Translations under genes and position numbers: made by a program
NCBI GenBank assembly: GCA_031279575.1
Contig: JAITIG010000187.1
Location: 1-8,011, forward strand
Source: Bifidobacteriaceae bacterium
GTDB lineage: Bacteria > Actinomycetota > Actinomycetes > Actinomycetales > WQXJ01
Direction: 5' to 3'
DNA: 8,011 nt
The notes under the pieces: model-generated
Database searches by the model: none
What the model was told of the DNA's origin: nothing
The model's input: only the letters and a program-made list of their open reading frames with translations
Shown here: piece after piece, positions 1 to 5,744 of the stretch
How positions within the stretch are numbered: position 1 is the stretch's first letter
Layout of the letters: every line of letters starts with the position of its first letter

Positions 1-192
1 CTCCGGTTGGACCAGCGCTCGCTGGTCGGCTCGCCCGCCGAGGCGGAGATCGCCCTGGCCGATTTCGACTGCCGCGCCGAGACAGACTACGAGGCCAGAT
101 TCGCCGCCATTCAACTCGAGCTGGAGCAGGAGTTCGTGGACCAAAACCGCCCCCGGCTCGAACTGATGGTCGCGGCGGCATCGGGCTCTTAA
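1..192 (+). CDS. C-terminal end of a conserved actinobacterial protein of unknown function (5' truncated)
   Basis: The reading frame is open from the first base of the window and stops at TAA (190-192), so 63 residues are visible and the start lies outside. The TTG at position 7 is in frame but is probably not the true start. The segment contains IALADFDCRAETDYEARF followed by a predicted helix rich in Glu and Gln. From memory, this 'ALAD-x-x-C ... helix' ending resembles the C-terminus of small secreted or lipoprotein-like hypothetical proteins common in Actinomycetota. No catalytic motif is visible, and the N-terminus that would show a signal peptide or lipobox is missing. Codon use is normal for this genome, with mostly G or C at third positions. 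The call as a real coding end is fairly safe, but the family assignment is tentative and no function can be given. Confidence 0.65.
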   Translation, partial: LRLDQRSLVGSPAEAEIALADFDCRAETDYEARFAAIQLELEQEFVDQNRPRLELMVAAASGS

Positions 193-550
193 CCTCGATC
201 CACCGATCCTCGCCTACTGCGCCGCGGGCCAGTTAGGCACGCTGGACGCCGCTGCCCGGTCCTGGGGGGCGTGGGTCCGAGGCGTGTCTGGCGAGGCGCC
301 TGTTCGCGGGCCTCGATTAGGCTATGGCCCGGCGCGGGCATGGCCGGAGCGTGGTTACCCTGCGACCGCCTGCGACCGCCTGCTTGCAGGCGCGTTGGCG
401 GCCACTCGGGCGGGTCTCCGGGTATTGGCGGCCCTTATTTTGGCGCCTTGGGGGCTGGCGCCGACTTCGCGGGGTGCGCCAATATGGTGTCGGCCTGTTG
501 AGGCCCGGCCGGGGGCGGGCGGGTGGACGGCGTTGGTGTTGGGGGGTTCG
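193..550. other. Intergenic stretch with no convincing gene
   Basis: This is the only gap longer than 300 bases. The gene at 551 could be extended in frame upstream to 284. That extension has noticeably more A/T at third codon positions than the sequence after 551 and no recognisable protein pattern, so I treat it as noncoding. Small-scale structure includes a perfect tandem duplication of a 10-mer (TGCGACCGCC at 361-370 and 371-380). Next to it is a short CCTGC-TT-GCAGG inverted repeat (379-390). Two GGCGCC palindromes about 15 bases apart lie near 442-463. I could not find a promoter with acceptable -35/-10 spacing, nor a T-tailed terminator for the upstream gene. Confidence 0.6.
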
Positions 551-1276
551 ATGGCGCGAGGCGCGAACAGGAGGGGCGGCCCGGTGGAAGGTGGCGAGGC
601 GCCGCGCGCCAGGCGGCGGTCGATCAGCGATTGGGGCCGGATCGGGGTCGTCTTGGTGGTGATCGGCGAGGTGACAATGCTGGCGTTGCGCCCCGTGGAC
701 CTGGAATGGCTGTTGACCGTCGGTCTGACCGCGCTGGTTGGATTGCCCTGGGCGCTCCGGGTGGTGATGGCTTGGCGGGCGGTGGAGGTTTTGCGCCGCG
801 ACTTGGCGCGGGCCAACCCCGACGCGCTGGTCTTGGCCGGCCTGGCGGCGCCCGCCCTGGGTTCGGCTTTGACCCGGTTGGGTGTGGCGCACGGTTGGCC
901 GGAGGCTGAGGACGCCACTGAGGGCGATGCCGCGCAGGCCGAGGCCGAGGCAGCTGTGGCTGACGCGATCATGGGCCTGGTGGTGGGCGCAGGACGGCTC
1001 GGCCTGAGGGATCGGGCCGGCCGCGAGGTGGTGTCTTTCCCGGCGGCGCACTTGGCGCCGGCCACAGTTGCACTGCGCCCCGGCAGCGGGCGCGCCAGGC
1101 GGGTGCGCTGCTGCGTTGTGCTGCGCTTCGCCGACCAGCGGGCCGAGCTGCCGTTTTCGCCGGGCGCCCAGACCGGCCCGCCGCTGCCTGCCGCCGCGCT
1201 CGGCGCAGCCGAGGCGGCGGCCGCAATAAACCGCGCCCTCCGCTTTGACCCAACCCGCCGGGGATCGCCGGATTGA
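551..1276 (+). CDS. Small membrane protein with two N-terminal helices and a cytoplasmic domain, function unknown
   Basis: This encodes 241 residues. A basic N-terminus (about residues 1-28, rich in Arg and Gly) leads into two hydrophobic segments at about 29-46 and 52-74, joined by a very short loop (RPVDLEW). This suggests a helical hairpin with both ends in the cytoplasm. The rest, about 80-235, is soluble with alternating beta-like stretches such as GLRDRAGREVVSFP and RCCVVLRFADQRAELPF. The arrangement recalls actinobacterial membrane proteins with a PH-like domain after two helices, but I see no decisive motif. I chose ATG at 551 because a G-rich ribosome-binding stretch (541-546) precedes it and third-position GC rises there; the frame itself is open back to 284. 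The stop is TGA, 36 bases before the convergent tRNA gene. The protein is a hypothetical. Confidence is good that it is a gene and low for any role. Confidence 0.72.
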   Translation: MARGANRRGGPVEGGEAPRARRRSISDWGRIGVVLVVIGEVTMLALRPVDLEWLLTVGLTALVGLPWALRVVMAWRAVEVLRRDLARANPDALVLAGLAAPALGSALTRLGVAHGWPEAEDATEGDAAQAEAEAAVADAIMGLVVGAGRLGLRDRAGREVVSFPAAHLAPATVALRPGSGRARRVRCCVVLRFADQRAELPFSPGAQTGPPLPAAALGAAEAAAAINRALRFDPTRRGSPD

Positions 1277-1286
1277 GGTTTTGACC

Positions 1287-1305
1287 CCAGCCCGCGCCGC
1301 GCTGG
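1287..1305. terminator. Possible weak bidirectional terminator hairpin between the membrane protein gene and the tRNA
   Basis: CCAGC (1287-1291) and GCTGG (1301-1305) form a 5-bp stem with a 9-base loop in the 35-base gap between the stop of the + strand gene and the 3' end of the - strand tRNA. The position suits a shared terminator. There is no clear T-run on the exit side of either strand; a short TTTT lies at 1279-1282 on +. This is a suggestion only. Confidence 0.22.
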
Positions 1306-1311
1306 CCTGGA

Positions 1312-1403
1312 TGGCGGAGGCGGCGGGATTTGAACCCGCGAGGGGGTACTAACCCCCAACCCACTTAGCAGGCGGGCGCACTAGGCCTCTATGCGACGCC
1401 TCC
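1312..1403 (-). tRNA. tRNA-Ser(GCT)
   Basis: Read on the minus strand, the gene folds fully. The acceptor stem is GGAGGCG (1403-1397) paired with CGCCTCC, followed by discriminator G and an encoded CCA (1314-1312). The D stem is GCA/TGC around the AGAGGCC loop. The anticodon stem is CCCGC/GTGGG with loop CTGCTAA, giving anticodon GCT, which reads serine codons AGC and AGU. The long variable arm (GGGGG-TTAGTA-CCCCC) is diagnostic of a class II tRNA such as Ser. The T arm is GCGGG-TTCAAAT-CCCGC. All stems are intact. It stands alone, with no second tRNA beside it. Confidence 0.98.
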
Positions 1404-1413
1404 GAGCCCCCCA

Positions 1414-1442
1414 AGGTTACCCGCCCCGGCCGATGGCGGCAA
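1414..1442 (-). promoter_or_regulatory. Sigma-70-type promoter of tRNA-Ser
   Basis: On the minus strand, TTGCCG (1442-1437) resembles the -35 consensus TTGACA. It is followed by a 17-base spacer and TAACCT (1419-1414), which fits the actinobacterial -10 pattern TAnnnT. The -10 ends 10 bases before the mature tRNA 5' end at 1403, as expected for a tRNA with a very short leader. Spacing and position are good, although both boxes are imperfect. Confidence 0.5.
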
Positions 1443-1501
1443 AGAGACCGGCGCGCTTCGCAGTTGCGGCCCGCGTGGAGGGGGTCTGTGCCTCACGGTT
1501 T

Positions 1502-1519
1502 TTTGCCCGCGTGGGCAAA
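1502..1519. promoter_or_regulatory. Perfect palindrome upstream of the hydrolase, candidate operator
   Basis: TTTGCCC (1502-1508) and GGGCAAA (1513-1519) are exact inverted repeats separated by GCGT. The site lies about 50 bases before the hydrolase start, in the region between the divergent tRNA and hydrolase genes. On either strand the stem is followed by A residues rather than T, so it does not look like an intrinsic terminator. A repressor site or a 5'-leader hairpin are the likely options. No regulator gene lies nearby to suggest a partner. Confidence 0.35.
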
Positions 1520-1568
1520 CCCGCGCCGAAGCGGGGCCGCGATTCTCCGCCGCGGTTGGCAGGGGGGC

Positions 1569-2771
1569 ATGATTGACCGCATGACAACCGCGCCCACCCC
1601 GCCCACCTGGTCCCCGGACGTGCTGCCCGGCTTCGAGCAGCTTCCTCTCCCCCTGCCCGATGCCGAGTCCGCCACCTTGGTCCGTCTGCGCCGGCCCCCC
1701 GCGCCGCCGACCCAAGTCGCAGCCCCGCCCCCCGCCGGCGCGGTGGCTCCCCCCGCCGGGGATTCGGCCCCGCCCCCGCCCCTAAACCCGGTCCGAGCAC
1801 CGGCACCGAACTCGGCCCCGCCCCCGCCCCCAGACCCGGTCCGAGCACTGGCCCCGAACTCGGCCCCGGGCCCGTCCCCAAACCTGTCCCCAGGGCCGGC
1901 CTCAGACCAGACCGCCCTAAACGGCGGCGCCAAGCCCGCCGTGCTGTACTTGCACGGGTTTGTCGACTACTTTTTCCAAGCTCACCTGGCCCACGCCTGC
2001 GAAGCCCGCGGCTACCGGTTTTACGCGCTTGACCTGCGCGGTTACGGCCGGTCGCTGGAGCGCTCGGCAGACCCGGAGCATCCCAACTACGTGCCGGACA
2101 TCTCCGTCTACGCCCAAGATCTAGACGCCGCCGCGCGGGCCATCGCGGCGGAAGAGGGGGCTGGCAGGGGGCTGGTCGGCATCGGGCATTCGACGGGCGG
2201 GCTGATCATGCCGCTGTGGGCGGCGGCGCGGCCGGGCCGGCTGCGGGCGCTGGTATTGAACTCGCCGTGGTTGGATTTCAACGCCAACTGGCTCAAACGC
2301 GGGCCCCTGACCTGGCTCATGCGCGGTTTGGCGCGGCTCGCCCCGAAGGCGGCCGTGGCAGGGCTTGAGGCGCATTATGGGCGGGCTTTGCACCGCGCCA
2401 CGGGCGGCGAGTGGGACTACGACCTGGCTTGGAAACCGCACCAGGGTTTCCCGGTTCGCCCGGCCTGGTTCAGTTCGGTGCGCCGGTGGCAGGCGCGGCT
2501 GGCGCGCGGCATCGAAGCCGGCTGCCCGGTCTTGGTGATGACGTCGCTGCGGCGCGGCGACCCGGCCCGCGACCACCCGGAGGTGATCACCACAGATTCA
2601 GTCCTCGACCCTGCCCAAATGTGGCGCCTGGCGCCCAAGCTGGGAATAAACGTTGAGGTCAGAGCCCTGGAAGGGGGTGCGCATGACCTGGCTTTGAGCC
2701 CTCAGCCGACTCGTGGCCGCTACCTGGCGGAGACTCTGGACTGGTTGGACCGGGTGACTGGCGCGCCGTGA
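1569..2771 (+). CDS. Alpha/beta hydrolase (serine hydrolase, Hydrolase_4 / S33-like) with an internal proline-rich insertion
   Basis: This 400-residue protein is probably a cytoplasmic esterase or lipase-like enzyme; the substrate is unknown. Visible motifs are the oxyanion-loop HGF (129-131), ALDLRGYGRS (153-162), and the nucleophile elbow GHSTGG with Ser208. The catalytic His is His372 in GGAHDL, and the acid is probably Asp343 or Asp347 in TTDSVLD. No signal peptide or membrane helix is seen. The family's N-terminal part (WSPDVLPGFEQLPLPL, 14-29, then ATLVRL) normally runs almost directly into the first core strand. Here about 75 Pro/Ala-rich residues (43-118) are inserted, with a 16-residue tandem repeat. 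I chose ATG 1569, just after a G-rich stretch (1561-1567); ATG 1581, four codons on, is an alternative. The frame is open back to 1464 but that part looks noncoding. Its 3' end overlaps the convergent YibE/F gene by 113 bases. Confidence 0.92.
   Translation: MIDRMTTAPTPPTWSPDVLPGFEQLPLPLPDAESATLVRLRRPPAPPTQVAAPPPAGAVAPPAGDSAPPPPLNPVRAPAPNSAPPPPPDPVRALAPNSAPGPSPNLSPGPASDQTALNGGAKPAVLYLHGFVDYFFQAHLAHACEARGYRFYALDLRGYGRSLERSADPEHPNYVPDISVYAQDLDAAARAIAAEEGAGRGLVGIGHSTGGLIMPLWAAARPGRLRALVLNSPWLDFNANWLKRGPLTWLMRGLARLAPKAAVAGLEAHYGRALHRATGGEWDYDLAWKPHQGFPVRPAWFSSVRRWQARLARGIEAGCPVLVMTSLRRGDPARDHPEVITTDSVLDPAQMWRLAPKLGINVEVRALEGGAHDLALSPQPTRGRYLAETLDWLDRVTGAP
1764..1859 (+). repeat. 48-base tandem repeat inside the hydrolase gene
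   Basis: Two in-frame units (1764-1811 and 1812-1859) encode SAPPPPLNPVRAPAPN and SAPPPPPDPVRALAPN, differing at only a few bases. A more diverged third 16-residue unit begins at 1860 (SAPGPSPNLSPGPASD). The period is a multiple of three, so the reading frame is preserved. Confidence 0.9.
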
Positions 2772-3945
2772 CCGGCCCCTGCGCGGGCCCCTGGCCGGCG
2801 GGCCCGCCCCGGGCCGGCCCCCCGCCCAGCCAGGCGCCGATCGCCGTGGTTAGCGGGATGGCCAGCACCAGGCCAATCGAGGCCACCAGAATTGGCACCA
2901 GCTCGGAGGCGATGTCTTCGACCGTGAGCAGGGACAGCACCGTGTGGTCGAAGGTCGAGGCCAGCATCAGCAGCCCAAGCGCCCCGCCAATGTAGGCGAA
3001 CGCGATGGTGTAAACCGTCGAGGCGATGTGGTCCCGCCCTATCCTCATGGCCGAGGCGAAAACCGAGCGCCGGGTGGCGCTAGGCGCGGCCGCCCGCAGT
3101 TCCCAAACCGCCGAGGCCTGGGTGATGGTGACGTCGTTGAGGACGCCGACCCCGGCCAGCACCATGCCGCACAGCAGCACGCCTTTCAGGTCCACGCCGC
3201 CGGCGTTGTAGGAGAGTTGGACTAGGACCTCGTCGACCATCGGGATGAGGTGGCTGGCGGGCACCGCCCACCAGGCCAGCGAGGCCACCACCGCGGTCCC
3301 CAGGAACGTCCCCAGCAGCGCGGTGGTTGACTTGACCGAGATCCCGTGCGCCAGGTAGACGACGATGAACATGATGGCGCTGGCCGTGGTCAACGCCACC
3401 GCCAGCGATGGTTTGCCCGCCACCAGGGCCGGGACCGTGAACAGCCACACCAGGGCGAGCCCGCCCGCCAGCCCCGCCATGGCGGCCAGCCCTTTGAGCC
3501 GAGCCACCGCCAGCACGGTCAAGGCGAACACCAGCGCCAGCAGCAGCATCGGGCCGTCGCGGTAGAAGTCCTGGAAAACGTACACTTCGCCGCCGGCGGC
3601 GCCCGCGTCCGGGAAGTTGAGCGTCTTGATGTGGTCGCCGATTTGGAAGTCTTCCAGCGGCACCTCGCCCACTGTGTACAGACGTACCTCTTGACCGGTT
3701 GCGTCCAGCCGGAACAGCACTTCCCCCGCTGGGTTGCCGGGGTCCAGCCGCGTCACCACGCCGGGCGCGTAGCTGGCGTCCGGCGCCAGGTAGGCGGTCT
3801 TCTGCGGGACCTGCCCCGCCTTGGGCCACAAGACCGCCAGCGCGATTATGGTGCCCGCCGCCAGCACCGCCATCACCGCCGCCAGGGCCAGCTTGACCCG
3901 CCGCGTGGCCGGCGCGGGTCCCTGCCCGTGCGAGTGCCCCGTCAT
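2659..3945 (-). CDS. YibE/F family multi-pass membrane protein
   Basis: This encodes 428 residues. One N-terminal helix (about 17-40) is followed by an extracytoplasmic beta-rich domain (about 45-128: GVVTRLDPGNPAGEVLFRLD, VPLEDFQIGDHI). About seven more helices lie between 132 and 371. Strong family signatures are FYRDGPMLLLALVFAL, IMFIVVYLAHGISVKSTTALLG, GVLNDVTITQASAVWELR (267-284) and RIGRDHIASTVYT (301-313). These match the YibE/F family (PF07907), which is widespread in Gram-positive bacteria and has no firmly established function. The N-terminus (MTGHSHGQG) and the C-terminal tail (GHESAEGSKPGHAHP) carry His residues, as is common in this family. ATG 3945 overlaps the stop of the upstream gene as ATGA, so it is the last visible gene of the minus-strand operon. 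The conserved part ends near residue 373; the roughly 55-residue tail is low complexity, and residues 392-428 lie antisense to the hydrolase. Confidence 0.93.
   Translation of the reverse strand: MTGHSHGQGPAPATRRVKLALAAVMAVLAAGTIIALAVLWPKAGQVPQKTAYLAPDASYAPGVVTRLDPGNPAGEVLFRLDATGQEVRLYTVGEVPLEDFQIGDHIKTLNFPDAGAAGGEVYVFQDFYRDGPMLLLALVFALTVLAVARLKGLAAMAGLAGGLALVWLFTVPALVAGKPSLAVALTTASAIMFIVVYLAHGISVKSTTALLGTFLGTAVVASLAWWAVPASHLIPMVDEVLVQLSYNAGGVDLKGVLLCGMVLAGVGVLNDVTITQASAVWELRAAAPSATRRSVFASAMRIGRDHIASTVYTIAFAYIGGALGLLMLASTFDHTVLSLLTVEDIASELVPILVASIGLVLAIPLTTAIGAWLGGGPARGGPAGQGPAQGPVTARQSPGPTSPESPPGSGHESAEGSKPGHAHPLPGL
2793..2819. terminator. GC-rich hairpin at the convergent gene ends, possible non-canonical terminator
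   Basis: GGCCGGC (2793-2799) and GCCGGCC (2813-2819) form a perfect 7-bp stem with a 13-base GC-rich loop that can itself fold. It begins 22 bases after the hydrolase stop and lies inside the tail-coding region of the YibE/F gene. No T-run follows on either strand. A U-less terminator for the hydrolase transcript is possible, but strong GC hairpins also arise by chance in such GC-rich sequence. Confidence 0.28.
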
Positions 3946-5744
3946 CCGCTCACGCCGCCTTCCCCAGTTCCCCCGCCCGATGCCGTCTCCCCGCCCCCAG
4001 CGGCCGCCCCGTCCGCCCCGTCGCCCCCAGCGGCCGCCCCGTCCGCGCCCCCGCCCGATGCCGTCTGCCCGCCCCCAGCCGCCGCCCGGTCCGCGCCGTC
4101 GCCCCCAGCCGCCGCCCAGTCCGCGTTCGCGGCCGCGCCCGCGCTGTCTCCCCCAGCCGCCGCCCAGTCCGCGGCCGCGCCCGCGCCGTCGCCCCCGCCC
4201 CCAGCCGCCCCGACCACGCTCTTCGCCCCGCTCGGCACCGTGCGCTCAGCCGCTGTCTGCCGGCGGCGGGCGCGCAGGCGGCAACCCAGGCGGGCCAGTC
4301 TTGCCAGCGCCGCCGCGAACACTCCCGCCACGATCAAGTTGCGCAGCACCCAGACCGCCACCATCAGCGGTTTGCCCGCGAGGAAATCGAAGTACCCCCA
4401 CGGGTAGAGCCAGCCCGTCAAAGCCGCCACCGCCAGCAGCAGCAGGCCAACCGGCCACCAAAACCGCCGCGCCCGGCCCAGGCACAGCGCCGCCACCACC
4501 GCCGGCGCGGTCCAGGCGGCGAATTGCGGCGATCCCACCTTGTGGGCCACGATCAGCCCCGTCATCAGCGCCAACGTGCCCAGCAGCAGAGTCTCCCGGG
4601 GTTCTTCGCGGGCCAGCCAGCACAGTGCCGCCACCGCCAGCGCCACGGCTGGCAGGGCCACATCGCTGACGGCCAGGGCCACTTCCGCGCCGCGCCCCCA
4701 GGTTTCATAGGTCCCCAGCGCGTCGTTGTACTGCGACAGCACTTCGCCGCGGAAGATGTGCCCCAACACGGCGGGCATCGCCAGGATGGCTTCGACTTGC
4801 AGCCCGCGGTCTGTCTCCGCCCGCACAAATGAGGTCAGGGTGTCCCAGTTGCCGCCGGCCAGCCGCTGCGCCAGCGCCACCGCCAGGCAGGTCGCAGCGG
4901 CCGGCGCCACCACCCGCTTGAGCCTCCCCGGCCAGGTCTTGACCACGCAGAACAGCGGGATGATGACCGCCCCGGCGGAAACTTTGATCCACGCCCCGGC
5001 CGTCACAAGCACGCTGGCCATGGCCGGGCGCGTGCCCGCCACCAGCAGCGCCATCAGCGCCAGCGGCATCATCACGGCGTCGAGCCGGGCCACCCCAACC
5101 GGCCCGAGCAGCGCGATGAACGCGAACCAGCCGGTCAGAGGCGCCGCCGCGGCCCGCAGTCCGGCAACTTTGACCGCCACCGCGGCGGTCGCCAAATTCA
5201 GCCCCGCCGTCATCAAGCACCAGGTCAGCAGGTAGGAGGACCCGGCCCAGGGCGCCGCCGCCAGCAGGATCGGCGCCAGCGCCCCGACCGGGTAGACCCA
5301 GTCGGCGTGGATGCCCACCCAGCCGCCTTGGATCTCGCCTTGCCGGACCCACCACTCGTACAGCGACACGTCGGTCGAGCCCGCCGCCCCCGGCCCCATC
5401 GCCTGGTAGATCGCCACCCCTTGGGTGACCAGCAAGGCGAGCAGCACCGCCGCCCCCAGCAAAACAGTCTCACCCCAGTTGCCCGATGCCGCCCCCCCGC
5501 CCGATGCCGCCCCGCCGCCCGGTTCGGCCGCTTCGCCCGGTCGCGTCTCGTCGTCGGCTTCCGCCCCGCCCCCCGCTGGCGGCGCGTCGCCTGTTCCCGC
5601 CCCGCCCACCGGCTGCGGCGAGTCGTCGGTTGCTGCGCCGCCGCCTGACCCTGGCGCGCCATCGCCGCCCCCAACGCCACCGTCTCTAACCCGCCTGGGG
5701 CTGATGGCCGGGCAGACGGCATCGGGCGGCGGGTGGCGCGTCAT
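3942..5744 (-). CDS. Multi-pass GT-C-type membrane glycosyltransferase-like protein (GT87/DUF2029-like)
   Basis: This 600-residue protein has a cytoplasmic Gly/Ala/Pro-rich N-terminal tail (1-90), a membrane core with about ten to twelve hydrophobic segments (about 92-486), and a low-complexity C-terminal tail (about 498-600). Motifs recalling GT-C polyprenyl-phosphate-sugar transferases are DVSLYEWW after the first helix (Asp125), YPVGALAP (151-158), WIKVSAG (252-258) and KVGSPQFAAW (402-411), which resembles the SPQYLLW motif of GT87 proteins. Such enzymes move mannose or other sugars from a lipid carrier at the outer face of the membrane. The acceptor here is unknown, and family membership is inferred from pattern, not from a search. 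ATG 5744 is supported by a 4-base ATGA overlap with the upstream gene, and the stop overlaps the YibE/F start the same way. No strong ribosome-binding site precedes it, consistent with coupled translation. The C-terminal tail is built from tandem repeats. Confidence 0.85.
   Translation of the reverse strand: MTRHPPPDAVCPAISPRRVRDGGVGGGDGAPGSGGGAATDDSPQPVGGAGTGDAPPAGGGAEADDETRPGEAAEPGGGAASGGGAASGNWGETVLLGAAVLLALLVTQGVAIYQAMGPGAAGSTDVSLYEWWVRQGEIQGGWVGIHADWVYPVGALAPILLAAAPWAGSSYLLTWCLMTAGLNLATAAVAVKVAGLRAAAAPLTGWFAFIALLGPVGVARLDAVMMPLALMALLVAGTRPAMASVLVTAGAWIKVSAGAVIIPLFCVVKTWPGRLKRVVAPAAATCLAVALAQRLAGGNWDTLTSFVRAETDRGLQVEAILAMPAVLGHIFRGEVLSQYNDALGTYETWGRGAEVALAVSDVALPAVALAVAALCWLAREEPRETLLLGTLALMTGLIVAHKVGSPQFAAWTAPAVVAALCLGRARRFWWPVGLLLLAVAALTGWLYPWGYFDFLAGKPLMVAVWVLRNLIVAGVFAAALARLARLGCRLRARRRQTAAERTVPSGAKSVVGAAGGGGDGAGAAADWAAAGGDSAGAAANADWAAAGGDGADRAAAGGGQTASGGGADGAAAGGDGADGAAAGGGETASGGGTGEGGVSG
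3993..4172 (-). repeat. Higher-order tandem repeat coding the GT-C protein C-terminal tail
   Basis: A 24-base core is repeated five times, at 3993-4016, 4023-4046, 4071-4094, 4101-4124 and 4149-4172. The spacing alternates 30, 48, 30, 48, giving a 78-base super-repeat. In the protein this reads as alternating 16- and 10-residue units, each starting AD(W/R/G)AAAGG, for example ADGAAAGGDG and ADGAAAGGGETASGGG. All spacings keep the frame, which supports this being translated sequence. Confidence 0.85.
4051..4071 (+). repeat. Left copy of a 21-base inverted repeat bracketing most of the GT-C gene
   Basis: Bases 4051-4071 are the exact reverse complement of 5709-5729. This copy lies within the 3' tail repeats of the GT-C gene. 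A shortened version (16 bases, same orientation) occurs at 3973-3988. Confidence 0.8.
5709..5729 (-). repeat. Right copy of the 21-base inverted repeat
   Basis: This is the exact reverse complement of 4051-4071. It lies within the first codons of the GT-C gene, where it encodes PPDAVCP. The repeats could have arisen from shared low-complexity composition or from a small inverted duplication. Confidence 0.8.

Noticed and set aside
284..550. In-frame upstream extension of the membrane protein gene to ATG 284
   Set aside because: Third codon positions are clearly less GC-rich than after 551, the sequence looks unstructured, and a G-rich ribosome-binding stretch sits just before 551.
355..1359. 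Long minus-strand reading frame (334 codons) across the membrane protein gene and the tRNA
   Set aside because: It runs into the tRNA gene, its Arg/Ser/Pro-rich product has no family pattern, and the + strand frame shows membrane helices and proper codon bias. It is an antisense shadow of GC-rich coding sequence.
1312..1403. tRNA-Ser as an integration site for a mobile element
   Set aside because: No direct repeat of the tRNA 3' end is seen elsewhere in the window and there is no integrase; flanking genes have the same base composition.
1464..1568. Upstream extension of the hydrolase to 1464
   Set aside because: It would cover the palindrome and adds residues unlike the family. The family-like N-terminus (TWSPDVLPGFEQ) begins only a few codons after 1569.
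3990..4172. Possible CRISPR-like array from regularly spaced repeats
   Set aside because: The spacers are themselves repeat sequence, there are no unique spacers or cas genes, and all periods are multiples of three within a coding frame.
3346..4669. Plus-strand Pro/Arg-rich frames opposite the GT-C and YibE/F genes
   Set aside because: They are antisense to genes with clear membrane motifs, and their composition simply mirrors GGC/GCC-rich codons.
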